A DNA stretch of 64,000 nucleotides from Sinorhizobium numidicum (GCF_029892045.1 NZ_CP120368.1:3225501-3289500), one strand, 5' to 3'. Shown: positions 8,377 to 18,380, counted from the first letter of the stretch. Numbers and translations are program-made. Notes: generated by a model not told the origin, from the letters alone.

Positions 8377-9642
8377 ATGCTGACAACCAGAGACGCCGGG
8401 AAGGGCCGGTTCTTGCGTCCGCTTCGTTTAGCGCCGATTTTTATGGGTGCGATGGCGATGCTCGTTGCCGGTCTCTTCGCCACCATGGCCGAGGCGCAGG
8501 AGCCGGTCCCTCGCCGCAATCTGCTTCAGAAGTTCTTTGGCGTCTTCGTGCCCCAAAGACGCATCTACTACCAGGACCAATACGATTTTCCCCGGCAGCC
8601 CAGACCCCGCCGGATGCAGAAGCGCCGGCAGCAACCGGCGGAGCCGCAACAACCGCGCCAGCAACGCGCCAAGCCGCGCCTCGCCGAGACGCCGCCCCCC
8701 GCTCCGGTCGTCGAGAAGTCGCCGGACGCAAAAAAAGTCCTGGTCGTCGGCGACTTCGTTGCTGGAAGCCTCGGCGACGGCCTGAAGGTTGCGTTTGAAA
8801 CGACGCCGGGGATTGCGGTCGAAACACGGGCGAGCGGCTCGTCGGGCCTCGTCCGGAACGACTATTTCGACTGGCCGAAAATCCTCTCCGACTATGTCTC
8901 CGAACTGAAGCCTTCAGTGATCGTCGTCAGCCTCGGCGCCAACGACCGCCAGTTGATGCAGATCGGCGACACGAAGGAGAAGTTCCGCACCGACGTCTGG
9001 ATGGAAGAATACCGCAGACGCGTCAATGCGTTCGCGGCGCTGGCACGAAAGGACAAGCTGCCGGTTCTCTGGGTCGGCATGCCGCCCTTCCAATCGACGG
9101 CCATGACCGCCGATATGGTGACCTTCAATGGCATCTTCCGCGAAGAGGTCGAGAAGGCCGGCGGCCAATTCATCGACATCTGGGACGGCTTCGTCGACGA
9201 GAGCGGCAAGTTCGTATTGACGGGTTCGGACATCAACGGCCAGCAGGTCCGCCTGCGCGGTTCGGATGGTATCAACCTGACCAAGGCAGGCAAACGCAAG
9301 CTCGCTTTTTATGTCGAGAAGGACATTCGGAAGCTGCTCGGCGAGGCAGCCGCAACGGATACCGACGTGCCGGGCGCCGAGGGACTTAAGGATCTTGTCG
9401 TGACGGCGCCGCTCGCGAACGAGGATATCGTCAAGACCCAGCCGATCAGCGTGACCGACCCGGCACTGGACGGGGCAACCGCGCTTCTCGGCGGCGACGC
9501 CCCTCCGAAAGGCACGGGCAAGAGCCCCAGGGACCTGCTTGTCGAAAAGGGCGAGATACCGCCAGCCCCTCCCGGACGCATCGACGATTTCCGTCTGGTA
9601 AAGCCGCAAGCGGTGATCAGTAGGCCGATGAGCCGGAACTGA
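8377..9642 (+). CDS. DUF459 (SGNH-hydrolase-fold) secreted protein, catalytic residues apparently missing
   Basis: A secreted or membrane-anchored protein of 421 residues. The N-terminal hydrophobic segment (LAPIFMGAMAMLVAGLFATM, ending AEAQ) is followed by an Arg/Gln/Pro-rich linker and an SGNH-hydrolase-like domain (about 118-320). Block I reads VVGDF at G125-F127, where active esterases have GDS. The GAND block (N189 D190) is kept. The last block reads DGIN at 297-300 where a catalytic histidine is expected (DxxH). Both nucleophile and histidine thus seem replaced, which suggests a binding or structural role rather than an esterase. ATG 8377 is chosen because it gives the signal segment; an upstream in-frame ATG at 8314 is possible. 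Confidence 0.75.
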   Translation: MLTTRDAGKGRFLRPLRLAPIFMGAMAMLVAGLFATMAEAQEPVPRRNLLQKFFGVFVPQRRIYYQDQYDFPRQPRPRRMQKRRQQPAEPQQPRQQRAKPRLAETPPPAPVVEKSPDAKKVLVVGDFVAGSLGDGLKVAFETTPGIAVETRASGSSGLVRNDYFDWPKILSDYVSELKPSVIVVSLGANDRQLMQIGDTKEKFRTDVWMEEYRRRVNAFAALARKDKLPVLWVGMPPFQSTAMTADMVTFNGIFREEVEKAGGQFIDIWDGFVDESGKFVLTGSDINGQQVRLRGSDGINLTKAGKRKLAFYVEKDIRKLLGEAAATDTDVPGAEGLKDLVVTAPLANEDIVKTQPISVTDPALDGATALLGGDAPPKGTGKSPRDLLVEKGEIPPAPPGRIDDFRLVKPQAVISRPMSRN

Positions 9643-9645
9643 GCG

Positions 9646-9732
9646 GCTACTCCCCGTAAGCGGGGCGAAGGAAACGCGTCGCAAAACATCGATCTCAAAT
9701 CCCCTCGCCCGCGTGCGGGGAGAGGGGCAATC
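9646..9732. repeat. Palindromic repeat pair downstream of gltD
   Basis: Two GC hairpins, TCCCCGTAAGCGGGG and CCCCTCGCCCGCGTGCGGGG followed by AGAGGGG, fill the gap between the convergent DUF459 and gltD genes. A related sequence lies at 57880-57985. Such CCCTCGCCC/GGGGAGAGGG units are a common dispersed intergenic repeat of rhizobia. It may also end transcription of gltD, although T-runs are short. Confidence 0.65.
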
Positions 9733-9737
9733 TACGA

Positions 9738-11195
9738 TCAGCGCGGCAGGACGGTGGAGCCCATCAGCGCTTCGTCGATAGCGCGCGCTGCCTGACGGCC
9801 TTCGCGGATCGCCCAGACGACGAGCGATTGACCACGACGAACGTCGCCGGCCGTCCACAGCTTGTCGACCGAGGTCTTGTAATCCTGCTCGTTGGCAATG
9901 ACGTTGGTGGAGCCGCGGCGGTCGATATTGAGGGCCAGCTTGTCGCCGAGGTCCTTGAGCACGCTGTCGGCGAAGGGACCGCGGAAACCGATGGCGATGA
10001 AGGCAAGGTCGGCCTTGATGATGAACTCGCTGCCGGCGATCGGCTTGCGACGCTCATCCACCTGACAGCACTTGACGCCGGTCAGGACACCGTCCTCATC
10101 ACCGACAAATTCCAGTGTGGCGACCTGGAACTCGCGGATCGCGCCCTCGGCCTGGCTGGAGGAGGTCCGCATCTTCGTCGCCCAGAACGGCCAGACCGAA
10201 AGCTTGTCCTCCTTCTCCGGTGGCTGCGGGCGAATGTCGAGCTGGGTCACCTTGACGGCGCCCTGGCGGAAAGCGGTGCCGACGCAGTCGGACGCCGTGT
10301 CGCCGCCGCCGACGACCACGACATGCTTGCCGCCAGCGAGGATCGGATCGGACGGCCAGCCGACGCTGTCGACATTCTCGCGGCCGATGCGACGGTTTTG
10401 CTGTACGAGATAGGGCATGGCGTCGTGCACGCCGGTAAATTCCACGCCAGGAATGCCGGCGTCGCGCGGGGTTTCCGAGCCGCCGCAATAAAGCACCGCG
10501 TCATTGTCGTCGAGGAGCTTCCACATCGGCAGGTCGACACCGATATTGATGCCGCAATGGAAGGTGACACCCTCGCCCTGCATCTGCTCGACGCGACGGT
10601 CGATGAAGTTCTTCTCCATCTTGAAGTCCGGAATGCCGTAGCGCAGGAGCCCGCCGGGCTTCGATTCGCGCTCGTAGACATGAACCTCGTGGCCGGCGCG
10701 GGCGAGCTGCTGCGCGGCCGCCATGCCTGAAGGGCCGGAGCCGATGACGGCCACCTTCTTGCCGGTCTTGATCACCGCCGGCTGCGGTACGATGTAGCCC
10801 ATCTCATAGGCCTTGTCGGCGATCGCCTGTTCGACCGTCTTGATCGAAACCGGCGCATCCTCAAGGTTCAACGTGCAGGCTTCCTCGCAGGGCGCCGGGC
10901 AGACGCGGCCGGTGAATTCCGGAAAATTGTTGGTCGAGTGCAGGTTACGGATCGCCTCGTCCCAGTTGCCGTTGTAAACGAGGTCGTTCCAGTCCGGTAT
11001 CTGGTTGTGCACCGGGCACCCGGTCGGCCCATGGCAATAGGGAATGCCGCAGTCCATGCAGCGAGCGGCCTGCTTCTGCACTTCCTGGTCGGACATCGGA
11101 ATGGTGAATTCACGGAAATGGCGGATGCGGTCGGAGGCCGGCTGGTACTTCGCCACCTGCCGGTCGATCTCCAAAAACCCAGTAACCTTGCCCAT
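9738..11195 (-). CDS. gltD: Glutamate synthase (NADPH) small subunit
   Basis: The beta subunit of glutamate synthase takes electrons from NADPH through FAD and iron-sulfur centres and passes them to GltB, so that glutamine plus 2-oxoglutarate give two glutamates. The protein of 485 residues has an N-terminal cysteine-rich domain (C46, C49, C54, C60, then CPAPCEEAC), an FAD-binding motif VAVIGSGPSGMAAAQQ (about 148-163) and an NADPH-binding motif VVVVGGGDTASDCVG (about 287-301). It lies 100 bases downstream of gltB in the same direction, so the order is gltB-gltD, and it is followed by repeats. Confidence 0.97.
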   Translation of the reverse strand: MGKVTGFLEIDRQVAKYQPASDRIRHFREFTIPMSDQEVQKQAARCMDCGIPYCHGPTGCPVHNQIPDWNDLVYNGNWDEAIRNLHSTNNFPEFTGRVCPAPCEEACTLNLEDAPVSIKTVEQAIADKAYEMGYIVPQPAVIKTGKKVAVIGSGPSGMAAAQQLARAGHEVHVYERESKPGGLLRYGIPDFKMEKNFIDRRVEQMQGEGVTFHCGINIGVDLPMWKLLDDNDAVLYCGGSETPRDAGIPGVEFTGVHDAMPYLVQQNRRIGRENVDSVGWPSDPILAGGKHVVVVGGGDTASDCVGTAFRQGAVKVTQLDIRPQPPEKEDKLSVWPFWATKMRTSSSQAEGAIREFQVATLEFVGDEDGVLTGVKCCQVDERRKPIAGSEFIIKADLAFIAIGFRGPFADSVLKDLGDKLALNIDRRGSTNVIANEQDYKTSVDKLWTAGDVRRGQSLVVWAIREGRQAARAIDEALMGSTVLPR

Positions 11196-11295
11196 CTTAC
11201 GATCCTGATATCTTCAATCTGAACAGGCGCCTTGAGGCGCGCATGAGGCCCCCGTAACCCGATCTCGGGCCGGGGGCAGTTGTCACAGGGGCCGG

Positions 11296-14200
11296 TTATT
11301 CGGCCGCTTCAGCCATTTTCATGCGCTCCATGTCTTCGAGCGCGCGGCGGTATTCGACCGGCATGACCTTGCGGAATTTCGGCCTGAACTCGGCCCAGCG
11401 ATCGAGGATCTCCTTGGCGCGGGGCGAGCCCGTATAGTGCAGGTGGTTGGAGATGAGCTGGTAAAGCCGCTCCTCGTCGTGGCGCGTCATATCGCCCGAA
11501 ACGTCCACCATGCCCTTGTGCATGAGATCGCCGCCGTGATGATGCAGCTTCTCCAGCATATCGTCCTCCTCCGGCACCGGCTGCAGCTCGACCATCGCCA
11601 TGTTGCAGCGGCGGGCGAAATCGCCCTCCTCATCAAGCACATAAGCGACACCGCCGGACATGCCGGCCGCGAAGTTGCGGCCCGTTCCGCCGATCACGAC
11701 GACCACTCCGCCGGTCATGTATTCGCAGCCGTGATCGCCGACACCTTCGACGACCGCGATCGCGCCGGAATTGCGCACGGCAAAGCGTTCGCCGGCGACG
11801 CCGTTGAAATAGCATTCGCCTGAGATCGCACCGTAGAGCACGGTGTTGCCGACGATGATCGACTGGTGCGGCACGATGCGGGCGTTTTCCGGCGGCCGGA
11901 CGATGATGCGCCCGCCCGAAAGGCCTTTGCCGACGTAGTCGTTGCCGTCGCCCACGAGGTCGAAGGTGATGCCGCGGGCAAGGAACGCACCGAAGGACTG
12001 CCCGGCCGTGCCCTTGAGGGTCACGTGGATCGTATCATCCTTCAGTCCCTTATGGCCCCAGCGCTTGGCGAGCGCACCGGAAAGCATCGCGCCGGCCGAG
12101 CGGTCGACATTCTTGATCTCCGTTTTGAAGGCAACCGGCACTTTGGTTTCGAGCGCCGTCTTCGCCTTCTCGATCAGCTTGCGATCGAGAATATCGTCGA
12201 TCGGATGGTTCTGGCGGGCCGTCCAATAGGTCGCTTCCTTCGGCGCCTCCACCTTGTGGAAAATCTTCGAGAAATCGAGACCACGGGCCTTCCAGTGTTC
12301 GATCATCCGATCACGCTCGAGCAACTCCGAAGCGCCGATGATCTCGTCGAGCTTGCTCACGCCGAGCGAGGCGAGGATCTCGCGCACTTCTTCCGCAACG
12401 AAGAAGAAGTAGTTGATGACATGCTCCGGCGTGCCCTTGAACCGCTTTCTCAGAACCGGGTCCTGCGTGGCGACGCCGACCGGACAGGTGTTCAGATGGC
12501 ACTTGCGCATCATGATACAGCCGGCGGCGATCAGCGGCGCAGTCGCGAACCCGAATTCATCCGCGCCAAGCAGCGCGCCGATGATGACGTCGCGGCCGGT
12601 CTTGAGGCCACCATCGACCTGAAGGGCGACGCGCGAACGCAGCCCGTTCAAGACGAGCGTCTGCTGGGTTTCGGCAAGGCCGATTTCCCACGGGCTGCCC
12701 GCGTGTTTCAGCGAGGTCAGCGGCGAGGCGCCGGTGCCGCCGTCGAAGCCCGCAATGGTGATGTGATCGGCGCGCGCCTTGGCGACACCGGCCGCAACCG
12801 TGCCGACGCCCACTTCCGAAACGAGCTTGACCGAGACATCGGCCTCCGGATTGACGTTCTTCAGATCGTAGATCAGCTGCGCTAGATCCTCGATCGAATA
12901 GATGTCGTGATGCGGCGGCGGCGAGATGAGGCCGACGCCCGGCGTTGAGTGCCGGGTCTTGGCAACCGTCGCGTCCACTTTGTGGCCGGGAAGCTGACCG
13001 CCTTCGCCAGGCTTCGCACCCTGCGCCACCTTGATCTGCAGCATGTCGGCGTTGACCAGATATTCGGTCGTGACGCCGAAGCGGCCCGAGGCGATCTGCT
13101 TGATCGCCGAGCGCTCGGGGTTCATCGAGCCGTCCGGGCGCGGCAGATAGCGGTCGCTTTCCTCGCCGCCTTCGCCGGTGTTCGACTTGCCGCCGATCCG
13201 GTTCATCGCGATCGCCAGCGTCGTATGCGCCTCGCGGCTGATCGAGCCGAAGGACATCGCCCCGGTCGAGAACCGTTTGACGATCTCGGACGCCGGCTCG
13301 ACCTCGTCGATCGAAATCGGCTTGCGGCCGACGGCCTCCGCGCTCTTGACCGTAAAGAGGCCGCGGATCGTGTTCATGCGCAGCGACGACGCATTCACCA
13401 TTTCGGAGAATTCGCGGTAGCGGTCCTTGGCGTTGCCGCGCACCGCGTGCTGCAACGAGGCGATCGCGTCCGGAGTCCAGGCATGGCTTTCGCCACGCAT
13501 GCGGAAGGCATATTCGCCGCCGATATCAAGCGTATTGGCAAGGACCGGATCGGCACCGAAGGCAGCTTTGTGGCGGTCGACCGTTTCAGCCGCGATCTCC
13601 TCGAGAGCAATGCCTTCGATCGTCGTCGCCGTGCCGAAGAAATACTGGTCCACCAGCTTCGACGAAAGGCCGACCGCGTCGAAGATCTGCGCGCCGCAAT
13701 AGGATTGATAGGTCGAGATGCCCATCTTCGACATGACCTTGAGGATGCCTTTGCCGACCGCCTTGATATAGCGATAGACGATCTCGCTGGCGTCGACCTC
13801 CTTCGGGAAGTCACCGCGCTTGTGCATGTCGACGAGGGTGTCGAAGGCGAGATAGGGGTTGATCGCTTCCGCGCCATAACCGGCGAGCAGGCAGAAATGG
13901 TGCACCTCGCGCGGTTCGCCCGATTCCAGCACGATGCCGACCGACGTGCGCAGCCCCTTGCGGATCAGGTGATGGTGGACGGCCGCAGTCGCGAGCAGCG
14001 CCGGGATCGCGACGCGATCGGGCCCCACCTGGCGGTCCGAAAGCACGATGATGTTGTAGCCACCCCTGACCGCAGCTTCGGCCCGCTCGCAGAGGCGATC
14101 GAGCATTTCCGGCATGCCTTCGGCACCCCGCGAAATATCGTAGGTGAAGTCGAGCGTCTTGGTGTCGAAGCGGTCTTCCGTATGACCGATCGAGCGGATC

Positions 14201-16020
14201 TTTTCGAGATCGCCGTTGGTCAGGATCGGCTGGCGGACTTCAAGCCGCTTGGCGTGGGCCATGCCCTCGTGATCAAGAATGTTCGGGCGCGGACCGATGA
14301 ACGAGACGAGGCTCATCACCAGTTCCTCGCGGATCGGGTCAATCGGCGGGTTGGTGACCTGGGCGAAGTTCTGCTTGAAATAGGTGTAAAGCAGCTTCGG
14401 CTTGTCCGACATCGCCGAGATCGGCGTGTCGGTTCCCATCGATCCGATCGCCTCCTGGCCCGTCGTCGCCATCGGCGACATCAGGAGCTTTGTATCCTCC
14501 TGCGTGTAGCCGAAGGCCTGCTGGCGATCGATCAGCGACACATCGCGGCGAAGCGCCCGCGGCTCGACCGGCTTCAGGTCTTCCAGGATGAGCTGGGTGT
14601 CGTCCAGCCACTTGCGGTAGGGATGCTTGCTGGCAAGCGACGACTTCACCTCCTCGTCGGAGATGATGCGGCCCTCTTCCATGTCGATCAGCAGCATCTT
14701 GCCTGGCTGCAGCCGCCACTTCTTGATGATCTTCTCCTCGGGAACCGGGAGCACGCCGGCCTCCGACGCCATGATGACGCGGTCGTCGCTGGTGACGATG
14801 TAACGCGCTGGACGAAGACCGTTTCGGTCAAGCGTCGCGCCGATCTGCCGGCCATCGGTGAAGGCAACCGCCGCCGGCCCGTCCCACGGCTCCATCAATG
14901 CCGCATGATATTCGTAGAACGCTTTGCGTTCCGGCGACATGAGCTGGTTGCCGGCCCAGGCTTCCGGGATCAGCATCATCACCGCGTGGGCAAGCGAATA
15001 GCCGCCCTGAACGAGGAATTCGAGCGCATTGTCGAAGCAGGCCGTATCCGACTGGCCTTCGTAGGAAATTGGCCAGAGCTTGGAGATGTCGTCGCCAAAG
15101 AGCGGCGAGGAGACCGAGGCTTGCCGCGCCGCCATCCAGTTGACGTTGCCGCGCAGGGTGTTGATTTCACCGTTGTGGGCAACCATGCGGTAAGGATGCG
15201 CCAGCTTCCAGGACGGGAAGGTGTTGGTCGAAAAGCGCTGATGCACCAGCGCCACCGCCGACTGGAAGCGCTCGTCCGCAAGATCCTTGTAATAGGCGCC
15301 GACCTGGTAGGCGAGGAACATGCCCTTGTAGACGATGGTCTGGGTCGACAGCGAAACGACATAGAAGCCGAGGTCGCCGCCGTCCGCTTCCGCATAGATG
15401 CGGTTCGAGATCACCTTGCGCAGCGTGAACAGGCGACGCTCGAATTCGGCATTGGTCGCGGCATCCCGGCCGGCGCCAATGAAGACCTGCACGTGGTGCG
15501 GTTCGGTGGCCGCGATATCCGGCGCTTTCGAGAGCGACGAGTTGTCGACCGGCACGTCACGGAAGCCGAGCAGGTGCTGGCCCTCCTCGGCAACAACCTC
15601 GCTGATCACCTCCTTGAAATGGCCGATCAGCTTTTCGTCGCGCGGCATGAAAAAATAGCCAACGGCGTACTCGCCGGCCTTGGGCAGGGTGACGCCCTGG
15701 TCCGCCATCTCCTCACGGAAGAATTGGTCGGGGATCTGTACGAGAATGCCTGCGCCGTCGCCCATCAGCGGATCGGCACCGACGGCGCCGCGATGCGTCA
15801 GGTTTTCAAGCATGAAGAGACCGTCGCGAACGATCTGATGCGACTTCTCGCCCTTCATATGGGCGACAAAGCCGACACCGCAGGCGTCGTGTTCGTTTCG
15901 CGGATCGTAGAGGCCTTGTTTTCGCGGCAGTCCGGAGGGGAATGCGGGCGTTTTCACAGCCGTCGCAGCATTTTGTGCGAGGTTGAGCCCAATCTGATAT
16001 GATGGCGAATGATCCGTCAT
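11296..16020 (-). CDS. gltB: Glutamate synthase (NADPH) large subunit
   Basis: The alpha subunit carries the glutaminase and synthase sites of ammonia assimilation (GOGAT). The protein of 1574 residues has the family length. A propeptide of 46 residues precedes the nucleophile C47 ([10 protein letters not shown]) of the class-II glutamine amidotransferase domain. The central domain, the FMN-binding synthase domain ([31 protein letters not shown]) with the [3Fe-4S] cysteines ([15 protein letters not shown]) and the C-terminal beta-helix ([15 protein letters not shown]) follow in order. The start ATG 16020 has AGGAGGG seven bases upstream; the frame is open 59 codons further but without support. 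A very long antisense frame covers this gene and is not real. Confidence 0.97.
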   Translation of the reverse strand: MTDHSPSYQIGLNLAQNAATAVKTPAFPSGLPRKQGLYDPRNEHDACGVGFVAHMKGEKSHQIVRDGLFMLENLTHRGAVGADPLMGDGAGILVQIPDQFFREEMADQGVTLPKAGEYAVGYFFMPRDEKLIGHFKEVISEVVAEEGQHLLGFRDVPVDNSSLSKAPDIAATEPHHVQVFIGAGRDAATNAEFERRLFTLRKVISNRIYAEADGGDLGFYVVSLSTQTIVYKGMFLAYQVGAYYKDLADERFQSAVALVHQRFSTNTFPSWKLAHPYRMVAHNGEINTLRGNVNWMAARQASVSSPLFGDDISKLWPISYEGQSDTACFDNALEFLVQGGYSLAHAVMMLIPEAWAGNQLMSPERKAFYEYHAALMEPWDGPAAVAFTDGRQIGATLDRNGLRPARYIVTSDDRVIMASEAGVLPVPEEKIIKKWRLQPGKMLLIDMEEGRIISDEEVKSSLASKHPYRKWLDDTQLILEDLKPVEPRALRRDVSLIDRQQAFGYTQEDTKLLMSPMATTGQEAIGSMGTDTPISAMSDKPKLLYTYFKQNFAQVTNPPIDPIREELVMSLVSFIGPRPNILDHEGMAHAKRLEVRQPILTNGDLEKIRSIGHTEDRFDTKTLDFTYDISRGAEGMPEMLDRLCERAEAAVRGGYNIIVLSDRQVGPDRVAIPALLATAAVHHHLIRKGLRTSVGIVLESGEPREVHHFCLLAGYGAEAINPYLAFDTLVDMHKRGDFPKEVDASEIVYRYIKAVGKGILKVMSKMGISTYQSYCGAQIFDAVGLSSKLVDQYFFGTATTIEGIALEEIAAETVDRHKAAFGADPVLANTLDIGGEYAFRMRGESHAWTPDAIASLQHAVRGNAKDRYREFSEMVNASSLRMNTIRGLFTVKSAEAVGRKPISIDEVEPASEIVKRFSTGAMSFGSISREAHTTLAIAMNRIGGKSNTGEGGEESDRYLPRPDGSMNPERSAIKQIASGRFGVTTEYLVNADMLQIKVAQGAKPGEGGQLPGHKVDATVAKTRHSTPGVGLISPPPHHDIYSIEDLAQLIYDLKNVNPEADVSVKLVSEVGVGTVAAGVAKARADHITIAGFDGGTGASPLTSLKHAGSPWEIGLAETQQTLVLNGLRSRVALQVDGGLKTGRDVIIGALLGADEFGFATAPLIAAGCIMMRKCHLNTCPVGVATQDPVLRKRFKGTPEHVINYFFFVAEEVREILASLGVSKLDEIIGASELLERDRMIEHWKARGLDFSKIFHKVEAPKEATYWTARQNHPIDDILDRKLIEKAKTALETKVPVAFKTEIKNVDRSAGAMLSGALAKRWGHKGLKDDTIHVTLKGTAGQSFGAFLARGITFDLVGDGNDYVGKGLSGGRIIVRPPENARIVPHQSIIVGNTVLYGAISGECYFNGVAGERFAVRNSGAIAVVEGVGDHGCEYMTGGVVVVIGGTGRNFAAGMSGGVAYVLDEEGDFARRCNMAMVELQPVPEEDDMLEKLHHHGGDLMHKGMVDVSGDMTRHDEERLYQLISNHLHYTGSPRAKEILDRWAEFRPKFRKVMPVEYRRALEDMERMKMAEAAE

Positions 16021-16295
16021 CGTCTTCCCTCCTGTTGAACCCGGAATTCCGGGCATACGCGGCCCGCGCGTCGACTGCCGCGTCGCGTCTTTTTCGACCT
16101 GCGGCAAGCCGGGCACTATCGTCGCATGATCCTGATCAGGTCGCAAATGAAGCGCGGCTGCACCAGGCACGAATGTCCGCGACCATCCTGATGGCAAGCG
16201 TTATCAACCGAATGAAATCCGGTGAAAGCCCTTGCGCTGCAACGCCGGATGCCGCTTTTTCCAAAGCTTCCGGCGATTGTTCCGGTCCCTAGACC

Positions 16296-16324
16296 GAAAT
16301 AGGACAGCAAACCTGTCCTATTTC
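16296..16324. promoter_or_regulatory. Perfect 12-bp inverted repeat, candidate operator
   Basis: GAAATAGGACAG and its exact complement CTGTCCTATTTC are separated by five bases (CAAAC). It lies 276 bases upstream of the gltB start and 287 bases upstream of ltaE. There is no T-run after either arm, so a protein-binding site fits better than a terminator. The regulator is not known to me. Confidence 0.5.
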
Positions 16325-16527
16325 ATGCGCTCTATGCCAGAAAGCGCCCCCCTCCGCAAGGGGCACATCAGCAAATATCGGAAGAGATTTTGACGAACAT
16401 TGCCAAAAATTTCACACTTTTGAAATTTAATTACAATCCTCCGGCACTTTCTTCCCTTTGGTTTCAAACTGGTCTCCGGTTGGCACTACATCAGGTGGAA
16501 CACGTTGCGTGGTGGCTGAACTCGGTT

Positions 16528-16572
16528 ATGGTCTCGCCGTGCGGCTGGTGGTGGTCACCTTTGCGCGTCTGA
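16528..16572 (+). CDS. Possible tryptophan-rich leader peptide before ltaE
   Basis: A 14-codon frame, MVSPCGWWWSPLRV, with three tandem TGG codons at 16546-16554. Its TGA stop lies inside a perfect 20-base palindrome (16563-16582). Runs of one amino-acid codon next to a hairpin are the hallmark of ribosome-mediated attenuation leaders. Against it: the ribosome site is weak, the palindrome belongs to a dispersed repeat family, no T-run follows, and the downstream gene is not a tryptophan gene. Low confidence. Confidence 0.3.
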   Translation: MVSPCGWWWSPLRV

Positions 16573-16592
16573 TCAGACGCGCGGCGCTGTAG
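16563..16592. repeat. Dispersed repeat with perfect 20-base palindrome upstream of ltaE
   Basis: GCGCGTCTGATCAGACGCGC followed by GGCGCTGTAG. It is a variant of the GCGTCTGAAAAGACGC-ACGGCGCTGTA unit seen at 1402, 17790, 20908 and 52982. It lies 20-50 bases before the ltaE start and would be transcribed in the ltaE leader. Confidence 0.7.
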
Positions 16593-16610
16593 AGCCAGGG
16601 TAATTCTGCG

Positions 16611-17657
16611 ATGATCTTTTCGTCCGACAACTGGGCCGGTGCCCATCCCGCGATTGCCGAAAACCTGATGGCGCATGCGGGCGGCTATGCTCCCGCATAT
16701 GGCATGAGCGAACTCGACCAGAAGGTGCAGAGGCGGCTTTCGGAGATTTTCGAGAAGGAAGTGGCCGTGTTTTTCGTCGGCACCGGAACGGCCGCGAATT
16801 CACTGGCGCTTTCGAGCGCCAATCGAGCGGGCGGCATCGCTTTCTGCCATCGCGAAGCGCATGTGAACGTCGACGAATGCGGCGCGCCGGAGTTCTTTTC
16901 GCACGGCGCGCGGCTAAGGCCGGTCGATGGCGCGCGCGGAAAGATGGCACCTGCAACGCTCGAAGCCGAGATCCGCCGTTTTCCGCCTGAAGACGTACAT
17001 GGAGGCCAGCCGATGGCGGTGACGCTGACGCAGGCGACGGAAAGCGGCACCGTCTACGCGCTCGAAGAGATCGACGCCATCGCCTCCATCGCCAAATCGC
17101 ACAAGCTGCCGCTGCACATGGACGGCGCGCGTTTTGCCAACGCCCTCGTCCATCTCGACGCGACGCCGGCCGAAATGACCTGGAAACGCGGCGTCGAGCT
17201 GCTCTCCTTCGGCGGAACCAAGAACGGCTGCTGGTGCGCCGAAGCGCTGATCCTTTTCGATCTCTCCAAGGCGCAGGAGATGCATTTTCTGCGCAAGCGT
17301 GCGGCTCAGCTCTTTTCCAAATCGCGCTTCGTCGCCGCTCAGTTCGACGCCTATCTTGCGGGCGATCTTTGGCTCAATCTCGCTCGTCATGCCAACGCCA
17401 TGGCGCAACGCCTCGCCGACGGCATTTCTGCCTCAGCCAGTAGCCGGCTTGCCTGGGCGCCGGATGCCAACGAGGTCTTCGTGGTGCTGAAACATGATGT
17501 GGCCGCCCGATTGCGGCAGCATGGTGCGGTTTTCTATGATTGGCACGTGCCGCATGATCTGGCAGGCAGCCTCGCCGAGGACGAAGGCCTCTACCGGCTC
17601 GTCACCAGCTTTGCCACTCTCGCGGACGGCGTCGACCGGTTCATCGACGCCTGTTAG
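16611..17657 (+). CDS. ltaE: Low-specificity L-threonine aldolase
   Basis: A PLP enzyme that splits L-threonine or L-allo-threonine to glycine and acetaldehyde. The protein of 348 residues has the normal length. It starts directly with MIFSSDNWAGAHPAI and contains the HxNVDECGAPEFF segment, the HMDGARFANALV motif and the PLP lysine K204 in SFGGTKNGCWCAEA. It is monocistronic: a dedicated terminator follows within 15 bases, and a 590-base control region with a possible leader peptide precedes it. Other beta-hydroxy amino acids may be substrates; the sequence alone does not settle this. Confidence 0.92.
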   Translation: MIFSSDNWAGAHPAIAENLMAHAGGYAPAYGMSELDQKVQRRLSEIFEKEVAVFFVGTGTAANSLALSSANRAGGIAFCHREAHVNVDECGAPEFFSHGARLRPVDGARGKMAPATLEAEIRRFPPEDVHGGQPMAVTLTQATESGTVYALEEIDAIASIAKSHKLPLHMDGARFANALVHLDATPAEMTWKRGVELLSFGGTKNGCWCAEALILFDLSKAQEMHFLRKRAAQLFSKSRFVAAQFDAYLAGDLWLNLARHANAMAQRLADGISASASSRLAWAPDANEVFVVLKHDVAARLRQHGAVFYDWHVPHDLAGSLAEDEGLYRLVTSFATLADGVDRFIDAC

Positions 17658-17665
17658 GGCGGAAC

Positions 17666-17704
17666 GAAAAAGGCGGCGCCTGTCGGGACGCCGCCTTTTA
17701 TTTC
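17666..17704 (+). terminator. Rho-independent terminator after ltaE
   Basis: Arms AAAGGCGGCG and CGCCGCCTTT enclose a 10-base loop and run into TTTTATTT, directly after the ltaE stop. Confidence 0.9.
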
Positions 17705-17710
17705 CGATCT

Positions 17711-17818
17711 CTACTGCATGTCCTTAGATTCGGAGCCGATCTAAGGACAAAAACATGCAGCAGTTCATAGTGCTACAGCGATCTTTGGGCGCCTGAAAAG
17801 ACGCACGGGCGCTGTAAC
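17711..17818. repeat. Composite palindromic mosaic repeat between ltaE and the hsp20 gene
   Basis: CTACTGCATGTCC, then the near-perfect inverted repeat CCTTAGATTCGG / CCGATCTAAGG, ACATGCAGCAGTTC, and the GCGCCTGAAAAGACGCAC...GCGCTGTA block. It has the same block order as the element at 1324-1430 with about the same spacing. It lies between convergent genes. Confidence 0.75.
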
Positions 17819-17822
17819 CGGC

Positions 17823-18284
17823 TTAAGCGCTCTGCGTCTCGATCTGCTTGGCCTGCGAAGCAACCGAGCTGATCTCAATTCGACGCGGCTTTGCTGCTTC
17901 CGGAATCTCGCGCACGAGATCGATGTGAAGCAGGCCGTTCTTCAGCGAGGCGGATTTGATCTCCACATGATCGGCAAGCTGGAAGCGGCGCTCAAATGCG
18001 CGCTTGGCGATGCCGCGGTGCAGGAACTGGCTCTCTGCATCCTTTTCTTCGCTCTTTTCGCCTTTGATCGTCAGCGTATGTTCGCGCGCTTCGATCGAAA
18101 GCTCGCTCTCGTCAAAGCCGGCAACGGCCATGGTGATGCGATAGGCGTTTTCGCCGGTGCGCTCGATATTGTAGGGCGGATAGGTCTGCGACTGATCGGG
18201 CTGGCCAAGGCTGTCGAGCATGGTGAACAGGCGATCGAAGCCGACGGTGGAGCGGTAGAGGGGAGAAAAATCAAAATGACGCAT
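17823..18284 (-). CDS. ibpA: Small heat-shock protein (Hsp20/alpha-crystallin)
   Basis: An ATP-independent holdase of 153 residues that binds unfolding proteins in the cytoplasm. It shows the IbpA-type N-terminus (MRHFDFSPLYRSTVGFDRLF), the alpha-crystallin domain (about 40-130, with AYRITMAVAGF and LKNGLLHIDLVREIPE) and a C-terminal I-x-I anchor (RRIEI). ATG 18284 has AGGAGG five bases upstream; that ribosome site is part of a ROSE-like thermometer hairpin. An RpoH-type promoter lies about 105-130 bases upstream. Both transcription and translation therefore appear to be heat-controlled. Confidence 0.95.
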   Translation of the reverse strand: MRHFDFSPLYRSTVGFDRLFTMLDSLGQPDQSQTYPPYNIERTGENAYRITMAVAGFDESELSIEAREHTLTIKGEKSEEKDAESQFLHRGIAKRAFERRFQLADHVEIKSASLKNGLLHIDLVREIPEAAKPRRIEISSVASQAKQIETQSA

Positions 18285-18380
18285 AGTGTCCTCCTTAAGA
18301 GCAACTGTTTGCGATGTCTGGCGTGCCACCCCGTCAGGCAGTGACGCGACCGGTGAACGGACCCGTCATCGGCGTCCGTG
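18285..18380 (-). promoter_or_regulatory. ROSE-like RNA thermometer in the hsp20 5' leader
   Basis: Directly before the start codon the leader reads GTTGCTCTTAAGGAGGAC. The TTGCT segment faces the AGGAGG ribosome site across a short loop. The paired arms (GUUGCUCUU against AAGGAGGAC) carry the G-G opposition that marks the last hairpin of ROSE elements, which hold rhizobial small heat-shock mRNAs closed at low temperature. The leader length of about 95 bases, measured from the predicted RpoH promoter, is in the ROSE range. The inner hairpins were not folded in detail. Confidence 0.75.

Larger units (their letters stand above)
16021..16610. other. 590-base divergent control region between gltB and ltaE
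   Basis: The region holds the promoters for gltB (leftward) and ltaE (rightward). Visible elements are a 12-bp perfect inverted repeat at 16296-16324, an AT-rich stretch at 16385-16440, a possible short leader peptide at 16528-16572 with three tryptophan codons, and a perfect 20-base palindrome at 16563-16582. No other gene is supported. Confidence 0.6.

Noticed and set aside
12949..16002. Open frame of 1017 codons on the plus strand
   Set aside because: It is fully antisense to gltB, has no ribosome site or recognisable domain and is very Arg/Asp/Ala-rich, the usual artefact of high-GC codon use.
16296..16324. Inverted repeat read as a rho-independent terminator of gltB or ltaE
   Set aside because: It lies upstream of both genes and neither arm is followed by a T-run.
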